From assembly GCF_017115165.1 (NCBI RefSeq), contig NZ_JABXKF010000179.1, forward strand, positions 62,001 through 126,000: a stretch of DNA of 64,000 bases. Direction: 5' to 3'. This DNA comes from Nostoc sp. LPT (GTDB taxonomy: Bacteria > Cyanobacteriota > Cyanobacteriia > Cyanobacteriales > Nostocaceae). The position numbers and the translations under genes were made by a program. Numbering within the stretch: the first letter of the stretch is position 1; every line of letters begins with the position of its first letter. A model generated the notes under the pieces. That model saw nothing but the letters and a program-made list of their open reading frames with translations, did not search any database and was not told the DNA's origin. This document shows positions 36,763 through 45,922 of this stretch, one piece after another.

Positions 36763-38030
36763 AAAATTGTCACCTGTGGCGAATCATATTCACCCAATTG
36801 ATTCTTTTGTAGTGGACTTTCAGCACCATCTACCCGCACCCGAACAATATAAGTTCCTGGCTTGACGTTTTTAACCGGAATAGTAATTGCATCAGTGTCT
36901 TGAGTCGGTGGTGCAGCCAAGAAAGAGTAAGCTACCGGATTATCACCTGATACCTCATTGAGTAGCAAAACTACCCGCTGTGTCTTGCCTACTTTGGGCT
37001 GGAATTTAACGGTAATTTCTGCTGTGCGTAAATTGTCGCCGCTATTTTCCACTTGAGTGACGAATGCTGTAATTGTTGGATGTAAGACAAAAGCTGCAAC
37101 GTTTGATTCAACTAGATGATTTGTTTGCCCTGCATTACCTATTGTTAGATGTACAACTTGGACACCCTGAACGCTTGCGTATAAATCTGGCGGGACTAAC
37201 AAACTGACTTGCGTTTCTTTGACTTCTTGAGGTACTAGTAATGTCTCTGTATTACCGAAACGAACTCGTGTGATATCACCGCGTAACCGTTTACCACGAA
37301 TTACTAATGTTGTACCTGCAACAATCATTTGTTCAGTTTTTGTTGGAGCTATAACTTGCTCTATATTCGGTTGAGACAAAGGCATAATGTAAAAATTTTC
37401 AGACTTGTCATTGCTACTCTCAATCAATACCATTGATGCTAAATAGGTAGCTGAAGGTCGATAGTGTGTTTGTAAAGCAGACCATAACTTAGAAGTTTCT
37501 TCCATGTTAAAAAACTCTGGAGTCAGTTTTATCTGCCCAATTTGTTCAGCTAAATCGGATACAGACACACTTGCTACAGCTTGGGAAAAAGCACTTGAGG
37601 TATTGGTTGTAGATGCATTTATCAAAGTATTTTCAATAATATCAGATGTGATAGCTGGTGTTTTGTGTAATAAATGCATTGCATAGCCTAGTAGAAGCTC
37701 TGCCTGAAAATCCTTGGCTCCGTAGGCTGTTAATAAGTAGTGAAGGTCAAGAGCTAGTGGTGGAGTCGCAGAGCGCGAGTTTCCATTAATACGTGAATGC
37801 CTGCTCCGAAATTCTTGAGATACCCAATCGACATTGCGATTCTGCGTTACTTGATAGAGAAAAAGGTTAATTTGGGCACGCTCGTCAGCTTCAACTGAAA
37901 TTCGATCGGGCGGTAGGGCAGTTACAATCACATCACCAACACTAGCAGCGATCGGATCGCTGACTAAACCATTTTCCAGCAAGACTTTTAGTACTGCTGT
38001 CACTGCGGCTATAGAGAGCACATTACTCAT
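36759..38030 (-). CDS. DUF4255 protein, eCIS cap/terminator (Pvc16/Afp16 type)
   Basis: 423 residues from ATG 38030. The N-terminal 200 residues match DUF4255: AAVTAVLKVLLENGLV, then ISVEADERAQINLFLYQVTQ, then LALDLHYLLTAYGAKDFQAE LLLGYAMHLLH. The C-terminal part is IPT/Ig-like (TLVIRGKRLRGDITRVRFGN; VKPGTYIVRVRVDGAESPL). In contractile injection systems this protein caps the tube and sets the sheath end. It is coupled to the AAA+ ATPase gene downstream by a 4-base overlap, the arrangement seen in eCIS loci. No sheath, tube, spike or baseplate gene lies upstream within the window, so the apparatus is encoded elsewhere or lost. Confidence 0.85.
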   Translation of the reverse strand: MSNVLSIAAVTAVLKVLLENGLVSDPIAASVGDVIVTALPPDRISVEADERAQINLFLYQVTQNRNVDWVSQEFRSRHSRINGNSRSATPPLALDLHYLLTAYGAKDFQAELLLGYAMHLLHKTPAITSDIIENTLINASTTNTSSAFSQAVASVSVSDLAEQIGQIKLTPEFFNMEETSKLWSALQTHYRPSATYLASMVLIESSNDKSENFYIMPLSQPNIEQVIAPTKTEQMIVAGTTLVIRGKRLRGDITRVRFGNTETLLVPQEVKETQVSLLVPPDLYASVQGVQVVHLTIGNAGQTNHLVESNVAAFVLHPTITAFVTQVENSGDNLRTAEITVKFQPKVGKTQRVVLLLNEVSGDNPVAYSFLAAPPTQDTDAITIPVKNVKPGTYIVRVRVDGAESPLQKNQLGEYDSPQVTIL

Positions 38031-38867
38031 CCTGATTCCTCATGGAAATAGCACATATTAATCATGTACGCCAGAGTACATTAATAGAATATATTTTGCA
38101 AAACTTTAAGTCCTGTTGTCGCAAAGACTATCAGCACGGCAGACAAAAGTGCATTGTCAACTATTAGTACAGCACGGCATAAATCTACCTACCATATCAA
38201 TTAAAAAGACTCGGCAATAGTCAAAATTTCATTATTAAAAGTAGCTAAATTTCCACTCCAAGCTACCTAATGTACTTGAGCAGTAAAACTTTTAAAACAT
38301 CCTCTTAATTAAGATTTTAAATAATTAAAACTAAAGTGCCTATGACTACTAACCCAGTTCCTAAAATTATCTTCCAGTTTAATGTTTCTCCCAAAAAAAT
38401 GACTATGCTGCAAAGCCAGCTGACAATAATGCATATATCCACCATGTTGTGGTGTTGCTTTCCATCTTAGCCTCCTGATTCACTAGTTCAAATTAGCAGT
38501 GTAATTTAAGAAGAGTGTTAAATTAAATTACTTGTCTATCAAGTTTGACTTGCTAGGTTCGTAGTTTGCGCTCTACTTTTCACTCTCTTAGTCACTCAGC
38601 ACTACTGAAGCTGACGATTCTCGTAGAACTTGCGCTAAATTAAATATCAGGAACAAATTTCAACTGCTACAGGTCTTAAGTTTAAACATTTTATCAAATT
38701 TATTGCATTACTTAAGTTACTAATATGTTAAGCTGAGTATAATTAGATAATTACTAGTAGCATATATTACTAATATTCATCTAAGTTATGAAGCAATCAT
38801 ATTTGTAATACTAGTATTATCTCTGAATAAAGTTAACACTTAAAGTAACTAGGATGGGTTGCCCCAG
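38031..38867. other. Intergenic region containing an EamA pseudogene
   Basis: AT-rich. Apart from the pseudogene at 38317-38465 nothing gene-like is seen. It holds the promoters of the divergent eCIS pair and kinase gene. Confidence 0.55.
38317..38465 (-). pseudogene. EamA/DMT transporter remnant with internal deletion
   Basis: From ATG 38465 the frame reads MESNTTTWWIYALLSAGFAA and then a stop. Shifting frame continues VIFLGETLNWKIILGTGLVV IGTLVLII to TAA at 38317. These are the first helix and the last two helices' start of the roughly 140-residue cyanobacterial EamA-type transporters; about 85 residues between them are gone. The deletion plus frameshift make it non-functional. Confidence 0.75.
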
Positions 38868-40778
38868 ATGAAATCCCCACCTTCTTCAAATTCTTGGAAT
38901 GGTCGCTTCGTAGGTGATAACCAGCGATACCGTTTAGACAGACGGTTAGGCGGGGGTGGCATGGGAGAAGTTTTCCTGGCAACAGATACCCGTGTCGGTC
39001 AGCAGGTAGCGTTGAAGTTGCTCAAAGATACGCTAGTGGCATCGCTCGAAATGAGAAAGCGTTTTGAGCGGGAGGTGGCAGTTTGTGCTGCTTTGCAAAG
39101 CGACCACATTGTTAAGATTAGTGACTGTGGAGTCACCCCGGAAGGTTTTCCATTTTATGTAATGGAATATTTGCGGGGACAAACGCTTGGGCAATTACTG
39201 CTGCGCCAAAAGCGGCTGTCTGTTGAGCGGACGGTGAAGATTATGGCGCAAGTTTGTAAAGGTCTACAGCTTGCTCATCAAGGAGTGACTCTCCAACGGG
39301 ATGGCGGAAAAACCACTGAACATATTCAGGTAGTTCATCGTGACCTGAAACCAGACAATATATTTTTGATGCCGACAGATTTGGGAGAGTGGGTGAAGGT
39401 TTTGGATTTTGGTGTTGCCAAAATTCGTAGTGAATCTTCAGAAAATTCCAATATTACAAATATAACTAGTACATTTATTGGTACATTTCGTTACGCACCT
39501 CCCGAACAAATCCAAAGCGATCAAAACCTGGACGCCAGAGGTGATATTTACAGCTTAGGGATTATCCTTTATGAAATGCTGAGTGCAGCCGACCCATTTG
39601 GAATCAGCATTAAGGGTAGTCATATCAGTGAGGCTTCTTGGGTATTAGCTCATGCTTATGAGCCACCAAAGCCACTGCGATCGCAACCAGAGTGTGAGAA
39701 TTTACCTGTACAATTGGAAGCGGTGGTGATGAAATGCCTCCAAAAGAACCCAGCTAACCGATTTGCAACGGTAGAAGAACTAAATCAGGCTTTGCAAGCT
39801 GCTGCAAAATTTGCCACAGAATTTAGTGTAGCCGGAGAAATTACTGGGCGATCGCAACCTTCTTCTAATCAAGGTTCAAATCACGAAACTGTTCCCAGAC
39901 AATCAAACGACGACACGATTGTGCGTCCTCCATCTGCTTTCAATCAAGGTTCAAATCACGAAACTGTTCCTAGACAATCGAACGACGACACGATTCTACG
40001 TCCTCCATCTGCTTCCAATCAAGATTCAAATCACGAAACTGTTCCCAGACAATCGAACGACGACACAATTGTGCATCCTCCATCTGCTTTCAATCAAGGC
40101 TCAAATCACGAAACTGTTCCCAGACCATTTAACCCGATTAAGCAAAACCAATCTGAGCAAACCGTTCCTCCCATTCAGTCTGGACAGCCCCAAGGTTCAA
40201 ATCACGAAACCGTTCCCAGACCATTTAACCCAGTTGAGCAAAATCAACAAAGTCCTGTGAATAATCCGAACGCCAGCAAACCTGATGTGACGTTATATCA
40301 ACCACGGCCAGGAGCTAATCAAGGTGGTCAACAAGTACCACCAGACAAAACGTTGTTTCAACCACGACCAGGATCTAATCAAGGCGGTCAACAAGTATCA
40401 CCAGATAAGACGTTGTTTCAACCACGACCAGGATCTAATCAAAATAGACCACCAGTTCCAGCAGATAAGACGTTGTTTCAGCCGCGACCAGCATCTAATC
40501 AAAGTAGACCACCAATGCAACCAGATGTGACGTTGTATCAGCCACGACCTGCGTCTAATCAAAGCAGACCACAAGCACGAACGGATGATACTATTTACCA
40601 ACCAAGGTTAAGTGAGCAGCTAAGTACGAGAATTACTCCCAATTTCTTGGGAATTCTGGGAGTGGTGTTGGCCATTGGGCTGACTTTAGCAGTAGTAACC
40701 TATATATATACTCAATTGCAATCTCGTAAACAGCCAAACACCCAGCAAAATTTACCTAACAGCGATCAGCGCATTTAG
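38868..40778 (+). CDS. Ser/Thr protein kinase with tandem-repeat linker and C-terminal membrane anchor
   Basis: 636 residues from ATG 38868 (a TTG at 38859 is less likely). A Hanks-type kinase domain covers about 20-300: GGGGMGEVFLA glycine loop, Lys50 in VALKLL, HRDLKPDN (157-164), DFG at 180-182 and APPEQ. Then comes a Pro/Gln/Asn-rich linker of two repeat classes: three 25-residue units (NQGSNHETVPRQSNDDTIV and close variants) and five or more 20-residue units (KTLFQPRPGSNQGGQQVPPD variants). Both carry a regularly spaced Thr next to acidic residues (ETVP, DDTI, DKTL). A single C-terminal membrane segment (LGILGVVLAIGLTLAVVTYI) is near residue 605. The repeats may be autophosphorylation or FHA docking sites (inference). 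It is divergent from the eCIS pair. Confidence 0.88.
   Translation: MKSPPSSNSWNGRFVGDNQRYRLDRRLGGGGMGEVFLATDTRVGQQVALKLLKDTLVASLEMRKRFEREVAVCAALQSDHIVKISDCGVTPEGFPFYVMEYLRGQTLGQLLLRQKRLSVERTVKIMAQVCKGLQLAHQGVTLQRDGGKTTEHIQVVHRDLKPDNIFLMPTDLGEWVKVLDFGVAKIRSESSENSNITNITSTFIGTFRYAPPEQIQSDQNLDARGDIYSLGIILYEMLSAADPFGISIKGSHISEASWVLAHAYEPPKPLRSQPECENLPVQLEAVVMKCLQKNPANRFATVEELNQALQAAAKFATEFSVAGEITGRSQPSSNQGSNHETVPRQSNDDTIVRPPSAFNQGSNHETVPRQSNDDTILRPPSASNQDSNHETVPRQSNDDTIVHPPSAFNQGSNHETVPRPFNPIKQNQSEQTVPPIQSGQPQGSNHETVPRPFNPVEQNQQSPVNNPNASKPDVTLYQPRPGANQGGQQVPPDKTLFQPRPGSNQGGQQVSPDKTLFQPRPGSNQNRPPVPADKTLFQPRPASNQSRPPMQPDVTLYQPRPASNQSRPQARTDDTIYQPRLSEQLSTRITPNFLGILGVVLAIGLTLAVVTYIYTQLQSRKQPNTQQNLPNSDQRI
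39868..40135. repeat. 75-bp tandem repeats in kinase gene
   Basis: Three full in-frame 75-bp units begin at 39868, 39943 and 40018, with a partial fourth at 40093 and another ETVPRPFNP fragment near 40200. They code for the ETVPRQSNDDTI linker repeats. Confidence 0.85.
40281..40610. repeat. 60-bp tandem repeats in kinase gene
   Basis: Five 60-bp in-frame units from about 40287 with a diverged sixth, coding for TLFQPRPGSNQ-type repeats. The units differ by only a few bases. Confidence 0.85.
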
Positions 40779-40887
40779 AACTTATCAGCTATGTCTAGTT
40801 AACTTATCAAGACCACAGATGGGAGGGATTTTTGGGCTTTCTGCATAGATTCGGGAATTACAACTGATTAGTCAGGCATAATCTCAT

Positions 40888-40910
40888 CGGGGCACAAGGT
40901 TGTGCCCCTG
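40888..40910. terminator. Bidirectional hairpin between convergent genes
   Basis: GGGGCACAA and TTGTGCCCC arms with a two-base loop. It lies between the kinase stop and the convergent ligase gene. There is no long T-run, so terminator function is inferred from position. Confidence 0.45.
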
Positions 40911-40937
40911 CCATGTATTACAAACAACATTCCTTAA

Positions 40938-42536
40938 CTATAATTCATCCCAAACTACGGGAAAGGAATAATCTGAAAACGCCGAGTAATCACGATTTTC
41001 GCCGCGTGTTTCTTCATCCAGAACTTTGACAACTTTGTTATAAATGTCTTGTGCTTGTTGCGGAGAATCACCAATGCTGGTTAATCCCACCTTGCCAAAC
41101 TGTGAAAGGCAACCCATCAGATGAAACACTGTACCGGTTTCTGTACCGCTGTCGAAGTGCAATCTGTGGTGAGCAATAATATCCATTAAATCATTAGGTA
41201 ATAATCCCTGATAGCGCTCTTTTTGCAGATTATCAGTAGCAATGTAATATTTTGGACGACCTTGTTGACTATAAAATAAACCTGTGGAAAGGTCATAGCG
41301 GCCGTTCGTTAATAATTTTAGGGTCATGAATGGATGAGTTGTACCGCCTTTACGTAGGTTAATTTCGATCGCCTGAATATCCCACTCTCCGTTACCCTTG
41401 TCAACGGCAATAAAATCTAATCCAAATCGCTCTAAAGTGCCTTTCTCTGCTAATTTTTTGCCGACTTGAAGTCCTAATTGCTGTAATTGCAATCGATATC
41501 TTTCATCAGCAGGAAAGCGACAACCAAGGTAAATCTGACCGTCTGGGCCTCCGAGAATTTGGTCGTGAGTTGAAAGGATTTCCACTTCGCCCTGGGGTGT
41601 GATCCGTCCTTGGACGCTGGGCGATCGCTTAATTTCCCCTTCCACAAATGCTTCAGCGATTGCGCCTAACTCAGGCATTTTTCCCAAAAAACTATCCCAA
41701 GTTTCTTGTTTTGCTTGAAAGCGCATCGTTGATAAGCGATCGCTAATTGCTGCTATCCTTTCAGCATGAGTACCAATGTTTGGCGCTAAATTCTCAATCG
41801 GTCTAAGATCCAACAATGCATTCCCCTCTCCAGAAATGCCCTCGTTGAGTTTTACTACTACCCGTTTTAATGTTGGTTGGCGTTCCCACAAATCAACGGT
41901 AGCTTCTGCCATATCTGTGTGGTTCCAAACTTTTTCGCTGCCATCTGGATGCGGTATTCCGCTTTCTTTGAAGATTTTCCGACTACCACTTTTTGTCCCC
42001 CAAATTTGTAAATCTGGTGCAGCAGCATACAGTGGCACACCTAATTTTAAAGACAATTCGCCTTCCCAGTAGGTAGAGTTGTAGCAGATCATAAATGATT
42101 TGTCTAGCCTCAAAGATTGACGAATCCGCTCTAGCAAGCGGGGGCGTTCTAAAATCTTTTGGCTCAGAGGCTTTAAGGAGGAATCGTAAGTAGAAAGTAG
42201 CAGTAAGCGATTGCGAGCATGAGAAAAGGGAATTCCTGGCAACAGTTGCAGATAATAATCAATGATACTAGGATGCAGTGGTACTGATGTTACATAAATC
42301 AGTCGAGTCTGCGGATTCTGCAACCGAATTAAGGAAAATAGTAATCTTTCTTCATAATGCTCGCAGCCTTCGATTTTTTGGAGTTCGCCCTGGTCGATAC
42401 TCAGGGAGGGAATAATTAAAATATCTGCTTCACTATTGTCAAATAGTTCGCTCGTTTTCCAGCGATCGCGCAGGGTTAATTGTAAGTGGCGGAACTTTTC
42501 AACTTGTTCTAACTCAGAAATATTTAATGTTGCCAT
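40938..42536 (-). CDS. Peptide ligase PGM1-related ATP-grasp protein
   Basis: 532 residues from ATG 42536. The ATP-grasp section shows VVVKLNEGISGEGNALLDL, then IAEAFVEGEIKRSPSVQGRI TP, and the metal/ATP-binding LERFGLDFIAVDKGNGEWDI with EINLRKGGTTHPFM. The N-terminal section (ADILIIPSLSIDQGEL, LIYVTSVPLHPSIIDYYLQL LPGI) is typical of the PGM1-related/carboxylate-amine ligase group in bacteria. The enzyme would join a carboxylate and an amine using ATP, probably on a small peptide or amino acid derivative; the substrate is unknown. It stands alone with no biosynthetic partner visible, converging on the kinase gene. Confidence 0.8.
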   Translation of the reverse strand: MATLNISELEQVEKFRHLQLTLRDRWKTSELFDNSEADILIIPSLSIDQGELQKIEGCEHYEERLLFSLIRLQNPQTRLIYVTSVPLHPSIIDYYLQLLPGIPFSHARNRLLLLSTYDSSLKPLSQKILERPRLLERIRQSLRLDKSFMICYNSTYWEGELSLKLGVPLYAAAPDLQIWGTKSGSRKIFKESGIPHPDGSEKVWNHTDMAEATVDLWERQPTLKRVVVKLNEGISGEGNALLDLRPIENLAPNIGTHAERIAAISDRLSTMRFQAKQETWDSFLGKMPELGAIAEAFVEGEIKRSPSVQGRITPQGEVEILSTHDQILGGPDGQIYLGCRFPADERYRLQLQQLGLQVGKKLAEKGTLERFGLDFIAVDKGNGEWDIQAIEINLRKGGTTHPFMTLKLLTNGRYDLSTGLFYSQQGRPKYYIATDNLQKERYQGLLPNDLMDIIAHHRLHFDSGTETGTVFHLMGCLSQFGKVGLTSIGDSPQQAQDIYNKVVKVLDEETRGENRDYSAFSDYSFPVVWDEL

Positions 42537-43094
42537 AACCCATGCCCTCTAATGATCTCAATGTAGCGCACCACGCACCCTTTTGGACGATGTATAGTTG
42601 CCGTGTCAGTATTTAGATAGTTTTACAAAAAATTTCCGTAAGTCCGCAAGGAACGATCGAACTATAGCGACTCGTAAATCGCCAACTTTTTTATTCTTTA
42701 TTTTCGTTTCCATCTTAAGGTTGAGCTAATTGCTGCTTAGTTTACCTCTAGGGGGCGATAAAGTACAGCAATATAATAGTTAACTTGAAAGCAGATCAAA
42801 AAGATAAATTCTTCATCACATCAGAGTTGTGTATTTATTTTCGAGGATTGATAATGTAAGTTGCATACAGTTGCTAGGATATAAGTAAGTTTGGCAAACA
42901 TCCAGGATATAAATGCCTAAAAGTGCAAATGGCTAATGAGAGTAAAAGCAAAAAATAAACCTTGGGTTGAATTTTCGATCCAAGGTTTAGTTATGAAATA
43001 GGGAATGGGAGAGACGATAAAAATGGGGTCTAATCAATGCCCAATGCCCCATTCCCAATGCCCAATTCAATATTAAATTATCAAGGTAAAACAG
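42537..43094. other. Intergenic region with hairpin and CAATGCCC repeats
   Basis: No gene. It has a hairpin AAACCTTGG ... CCAAGGTTT (about 42958-42988) and a few CAATGCCC units (43038-43067) just upstream of the SDR gene. Confidence 0.5.
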
Positions 43095-43967
43095 ATGGCT
43101 AAATCAAAAGAAAAAAAAGAGCAAAAATTACAACCGCCACAGCAACAAGAAACACCAGGTGTTGAATCAGAAATGACACCAAAACCCAAAGCAGATGATG
43201 CTCAGTATCGGGGTAGTGGCAAGTTACAAGATAAAGTAGCATTGATTACGGGTGCAGATAGTGGTATTGGTCGTGCTGTTGCGATCGCATTTGCAAAAGA
43301 AGGTGCAGATGTGGCGATCCTTTACCTTAACGAACATGATGATGCCAAAGAAACAAAAGATTTGGTCGAAAAACAAGGGCGTCGTGCAGTAACCATCGCA
43401 GGTGATATTGGCAATGAAACTTTTTGTCAGCAAGCTATACAACAAACAGTTGGTGAGTTTGGCAAACTCGATATTCTCATCAATAACGCCGCCGAACAAC
43501 ATCCGAAAGAAAGTATTGAAGAAATCACCGAAGAACAGCTAGAGCGAACTTTCCGCACTAATATCTTCTCAATGTTTTTCCTGACTAAAGCTGCACTCAA
43601 GCATTTACAAGCGGGCAGCGCTATCATCAATACCACATCGGTAACAGCTTATAAAGGTAATCCCCAACTACTAGATTATTCCTCTACAAAAGGTGCGATC
43701 GTTGCTTTTACTCGCTCCTTATCAAAAAATTTGGTGTCAAAAGGAATTCGCGTTAATGCAGTTGCGCCAGGACCAATTTGGACACCTTTAATTCCCTCAA
43801 CTTTTCCCGAAGAGAAAGTTGAAACTTTTGGTAAACAAGTACCAATGGAACGAGCCGGACAACCAGAAGAAGTTGCTCCTAGCTACGTATATTTAGCCTC
43901 TGATGATAGTTCTTATGTCTCTGGACAGGTGTTACATGTTAATGGTGGAGATGTTGTCAATGGTTAA
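43095..43967 (+). CDS. SDR family oxidoreductase (YhdF/YghA-like)
   Basis: 290 residues from ATG 43095. A polar N-terminal extension of about 40 residues (KSKEKKEQKLQPPQQQETPG) precedes the Rossmann fold: VALITGADSGIGRAVAIAFA, LINNAAEQHPKESIEE, catalytic Ser/Tyr/Lys in NTTSVTAYKGNPQLLDYSST KGA, and a C-terminal SGQVLHVNGGDVVNG. The extended N-terminus and the DSGIGRA variant are typical of the YhdF/YghA group of stress-linked SDRs, often annotated as glucose-1-dehydrogenase-like. The substrate is unknown. It is the likely first gene of a unit with the 85-residue protein 225 bp downstream, though that spacing is loose. Confidence 0.87.
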   Translation: MAKSKEKKEQKLQPPQQQETPGVESEMTPKPKADDAQYRGSGKLQDKVALITGADSGIGRAVAIAFAKEGADVAILYLNEHDDAKETKDLVEKQGRRAVTIAGDIGNETFCQQAIQQTVGEFGKLDILINNAAEQHPKESIEEITEEQLERTFRTNIFSMFFLTKAALKHLQAGSAIINTTSVTAYKGNPQLLDYSSTKGAIVAFTRSLSKNLVSKGIRVNAVAPGPIWTPLIPSTFPEEKVETFGKQVPMERAGQPEEVAPSYVYLASDDSSYVSGQVLHVNGGDVVNG

Positions 43968-44192
43968 GTAGAATAGTTAGGGATTACTCAATTTTGGATT
44001 TGAGGTTTTGGATTTTAGATTTTTCTTTCAATCCCAAATTTAAAATCCAAAATCGCTAGAATTTGCAGTCATAATTTTTTGTTTTTTCATTCTTAACTCC
44101 ACCCTCATGGTCATCCATTGGAGGGATGATTTAATGTGTAAATATTGATAATCTGTCTAACAGCGTACATTTAAGAAATAATAACTACGTTT

Positions 44193-44450
44193 ATGGCATC
44201 TCTTACACCACTGCATGGCAGAGAACTAGTAGATTGTGCTAGAGCAAATGCCCAGCAAGGAATTGAAACTGCTGCTTATCAATGTGGCTATGGTCAAGAC
44301 CTCAACAAATTTGCCCAAGAACTAAGACAAGCTTGTGAAGACATGAATTTACAAGTGAAAGAACTTAGCGGATTGATTACTGACCAGGACATGATATTGC
44401 AATTGGGTACTGGCGAAATTGTTGCTCCAGATACGGAATCAGAATTGTAA
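44193..44450 (+). CDS. Conserved small cyanobacterial hypothetical protein
   Basis: 85 residues from ATG 44193. MASLTPLHGRELVDCARANA followed by QQGIETAAYQCGYGQDLNKF is protein-like, predicted helical, with two Cys. The C-terminus is acidic (GTGEIVAPDTESEL). I recall similar short proteins in Nostocales but no function. It is followed on the opposite strand by mgtE (74 bp between stops) with TTTGTCATT heptamers in between. Confidence 0.65.
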   Translation: MASLTPLHGRELVDCARANAQQGIETAAYQCGYGQDLNKFAQELRQACEDMNLQVKELSGLITDQDMILQLGTGEIVAPDTESEL

Positions 44451-44524
44451 AAGTTAAGTTAGTCATTTGTCCTTTGTCATTTGTAGTGTGTTATTCACTA
44501 ATGACTAATGACCAATAACTCTTT

Positions 44525-45922
44525 TCATAACTTTAAAATTACCCGCGCCAAATTGAAGTAGATCAAAACGCCTACGACATCAACTGCTGTGGTGATGAAT
44601 GGTGCTGACATTAATGCCGGATCTAAACGCAGATAGCGAAATAGAAACGGCAGTGCTGAACCGGAGATCGAAGCTAAAATAGAGATAGCTACCAAACTAG
44701 TGCCTACAGCGATCGCTACTTCTAATCGTCCTTGCAGAAAATAAGCCCAGACAGTAGCGATCGTACCTAACATTCCTCCCAATAATGCCCCAGCGATCGC
44801 TTCTCGGCCGATTACCTGCAATACCCCAAGCGATCGGATTTCATCGGTGTTCATCCCGCGAATCACCACTGTAGAAGATTGAGCGCCTACATTACCCCCA
44901 GTACCAGTCAACAAGGGGATAAAGGCCGTCAGTGTCACCACTTTTGCTAAAAGATCCTCTTGCGACTTAATAATCGTGCCCGTGACAGTATTGGTTATAA
45001 GTAACACCAATAACCAGACAACCCGCTTCCGAGCAATTTCCAGCAAATTCATTTGAAAATAATTGTCGCCCCCCGACTGCACACCACCCAAGGCATAGAT
45101 ATCCTCGGTGGTTTCTTGTTGCAGAATATCAATCACATCATCCACCGTAACAATACCTACTAGAAGCTGTTCTCGATCTACCACTGGCAGAGCTAAAAAA
45201 TCATATCTTTGGATTAATCTTGTAACTTCTTCCTGGTCTGTATCAGTGTAGACAAACACCACATCACGGGTCATAATTTCGCCAATAATTTGCTCAGGCT
45301 GAGACGTTACTAATTCCCGCAACGATACAATCCCCGTTAAGCGCCTTGCCGCATCCATGACATAAAGATAATAAATCATCTCACTGGCATTAGCTAAGTT
45401 GCGAATTCGCTCTAGAGCTTGAGATACTGTCAAATTTTCTTTCAGCGAGATTAACTCTAGTGTCATGATTCGCCCAGCTGTATCAGCTTCATAACCCAAT
45501 AGTTGGGCTGTAGCTTGACGTTCTGCTGGACTCAGTTGTTCTAGCAGGCGATTGACAACTTTTGCCGGTAATTCATCAAATAACCTAGCTCGGTCATCCG
45601 GCGACATTTGATCGACAATATCGCAGACTTCCTGGCTTTTAAGTTCTTCAATTAACCGTTCTTGAACACTGTAGTCAAGATATTCATAAACTTCGATTGC
45701 CTCATCCTTAGAAAGCAAGCGAAAAGCCAAAGCGTGCATTGCTTCTGGTAAACCCTCAATCGCCTCAGCGATATCCGCAGGCTGCACGGGTACGAGAATA
45801 GATTTTGCTCCCTGCAAGTCTCCTGCTTCCAGGAGCATTTGCAGCTGAGTCCGCACTAAATCTCGCAATTCCCTGCGTGAGAGATTCTGGATGGTAGAGT
45901 TTAAATTGTTTGTCTCAGTCAA
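44525..45922 (-). CDS. mgtE: MgtE family magnesium transporter
   Basis: 465 residues. The frame opens with TTG at 45922, the only suitable start after an in-frame TGA, with AGGAAAG upstream. It has the MgtE N domain (ADIAEAIEGLPEAMHALAFR, then DRARLFDELPAKVVNRLLEQ LSP), two CBS domains (about 135-260, including IMTRDVVFVYTDTDQEEV), the plug helix, and five C-terminal membrane segments with PLLTGTGGNVGAQSSTVVIR, the selectivity-pore region. Ligand gating by Mg2+ in the cytosolic domains is known for the family. Length is normal (about 450). CorA in the same window gives a second Mg2+ route. Confidence 0.94.
   Translation of the reverse strand: MTETNNLNSTIQNLSRRELRDLVRTQLQMLLEAGDLQGAKSILVPVQPADIAEAIEGLPEAMHALAFRLLSKDEAIEVYEYLDYSVQERLIEELKSQEVCDIVDQMSPDDRARLFDELPAKVVNRLLEQLSPAERQATAQLLGYEADTAGRIMTLELISLKENLTVSQALERIRNLANASEMIYYLYVMDAARRLTGIVSLRELVTSQPEQIIGEIMTRDVVFVYTDTDQEEVTRLIQRYDFLALPVVDREQLLVGIVTVDDVIDILQQETTEDIYALGGVQSGGDNYFQMNLLEIARKRVVWLLVLLITNTVTGTIIKSQEDLLAKVVTLTAFIPLLTGTGGNVGAQSSTVVIRGMNTDEIRSLGVLQVIGREAIAGALLGGMLGTIATVWAYFLQGRLEVAIAVGTSLVAISILASISGSALPFLFRYLRLDPALMSAPFITTAVDVVGVLIYFNLARVILKL

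Noticed and set aside
40324..40601. Frames in other phases over the kinase repeats, on both strands
   Set aside because: Tandem DNA repeats keep every frame open; the kinase frame is continuous with a full kinase domain and is the real one.
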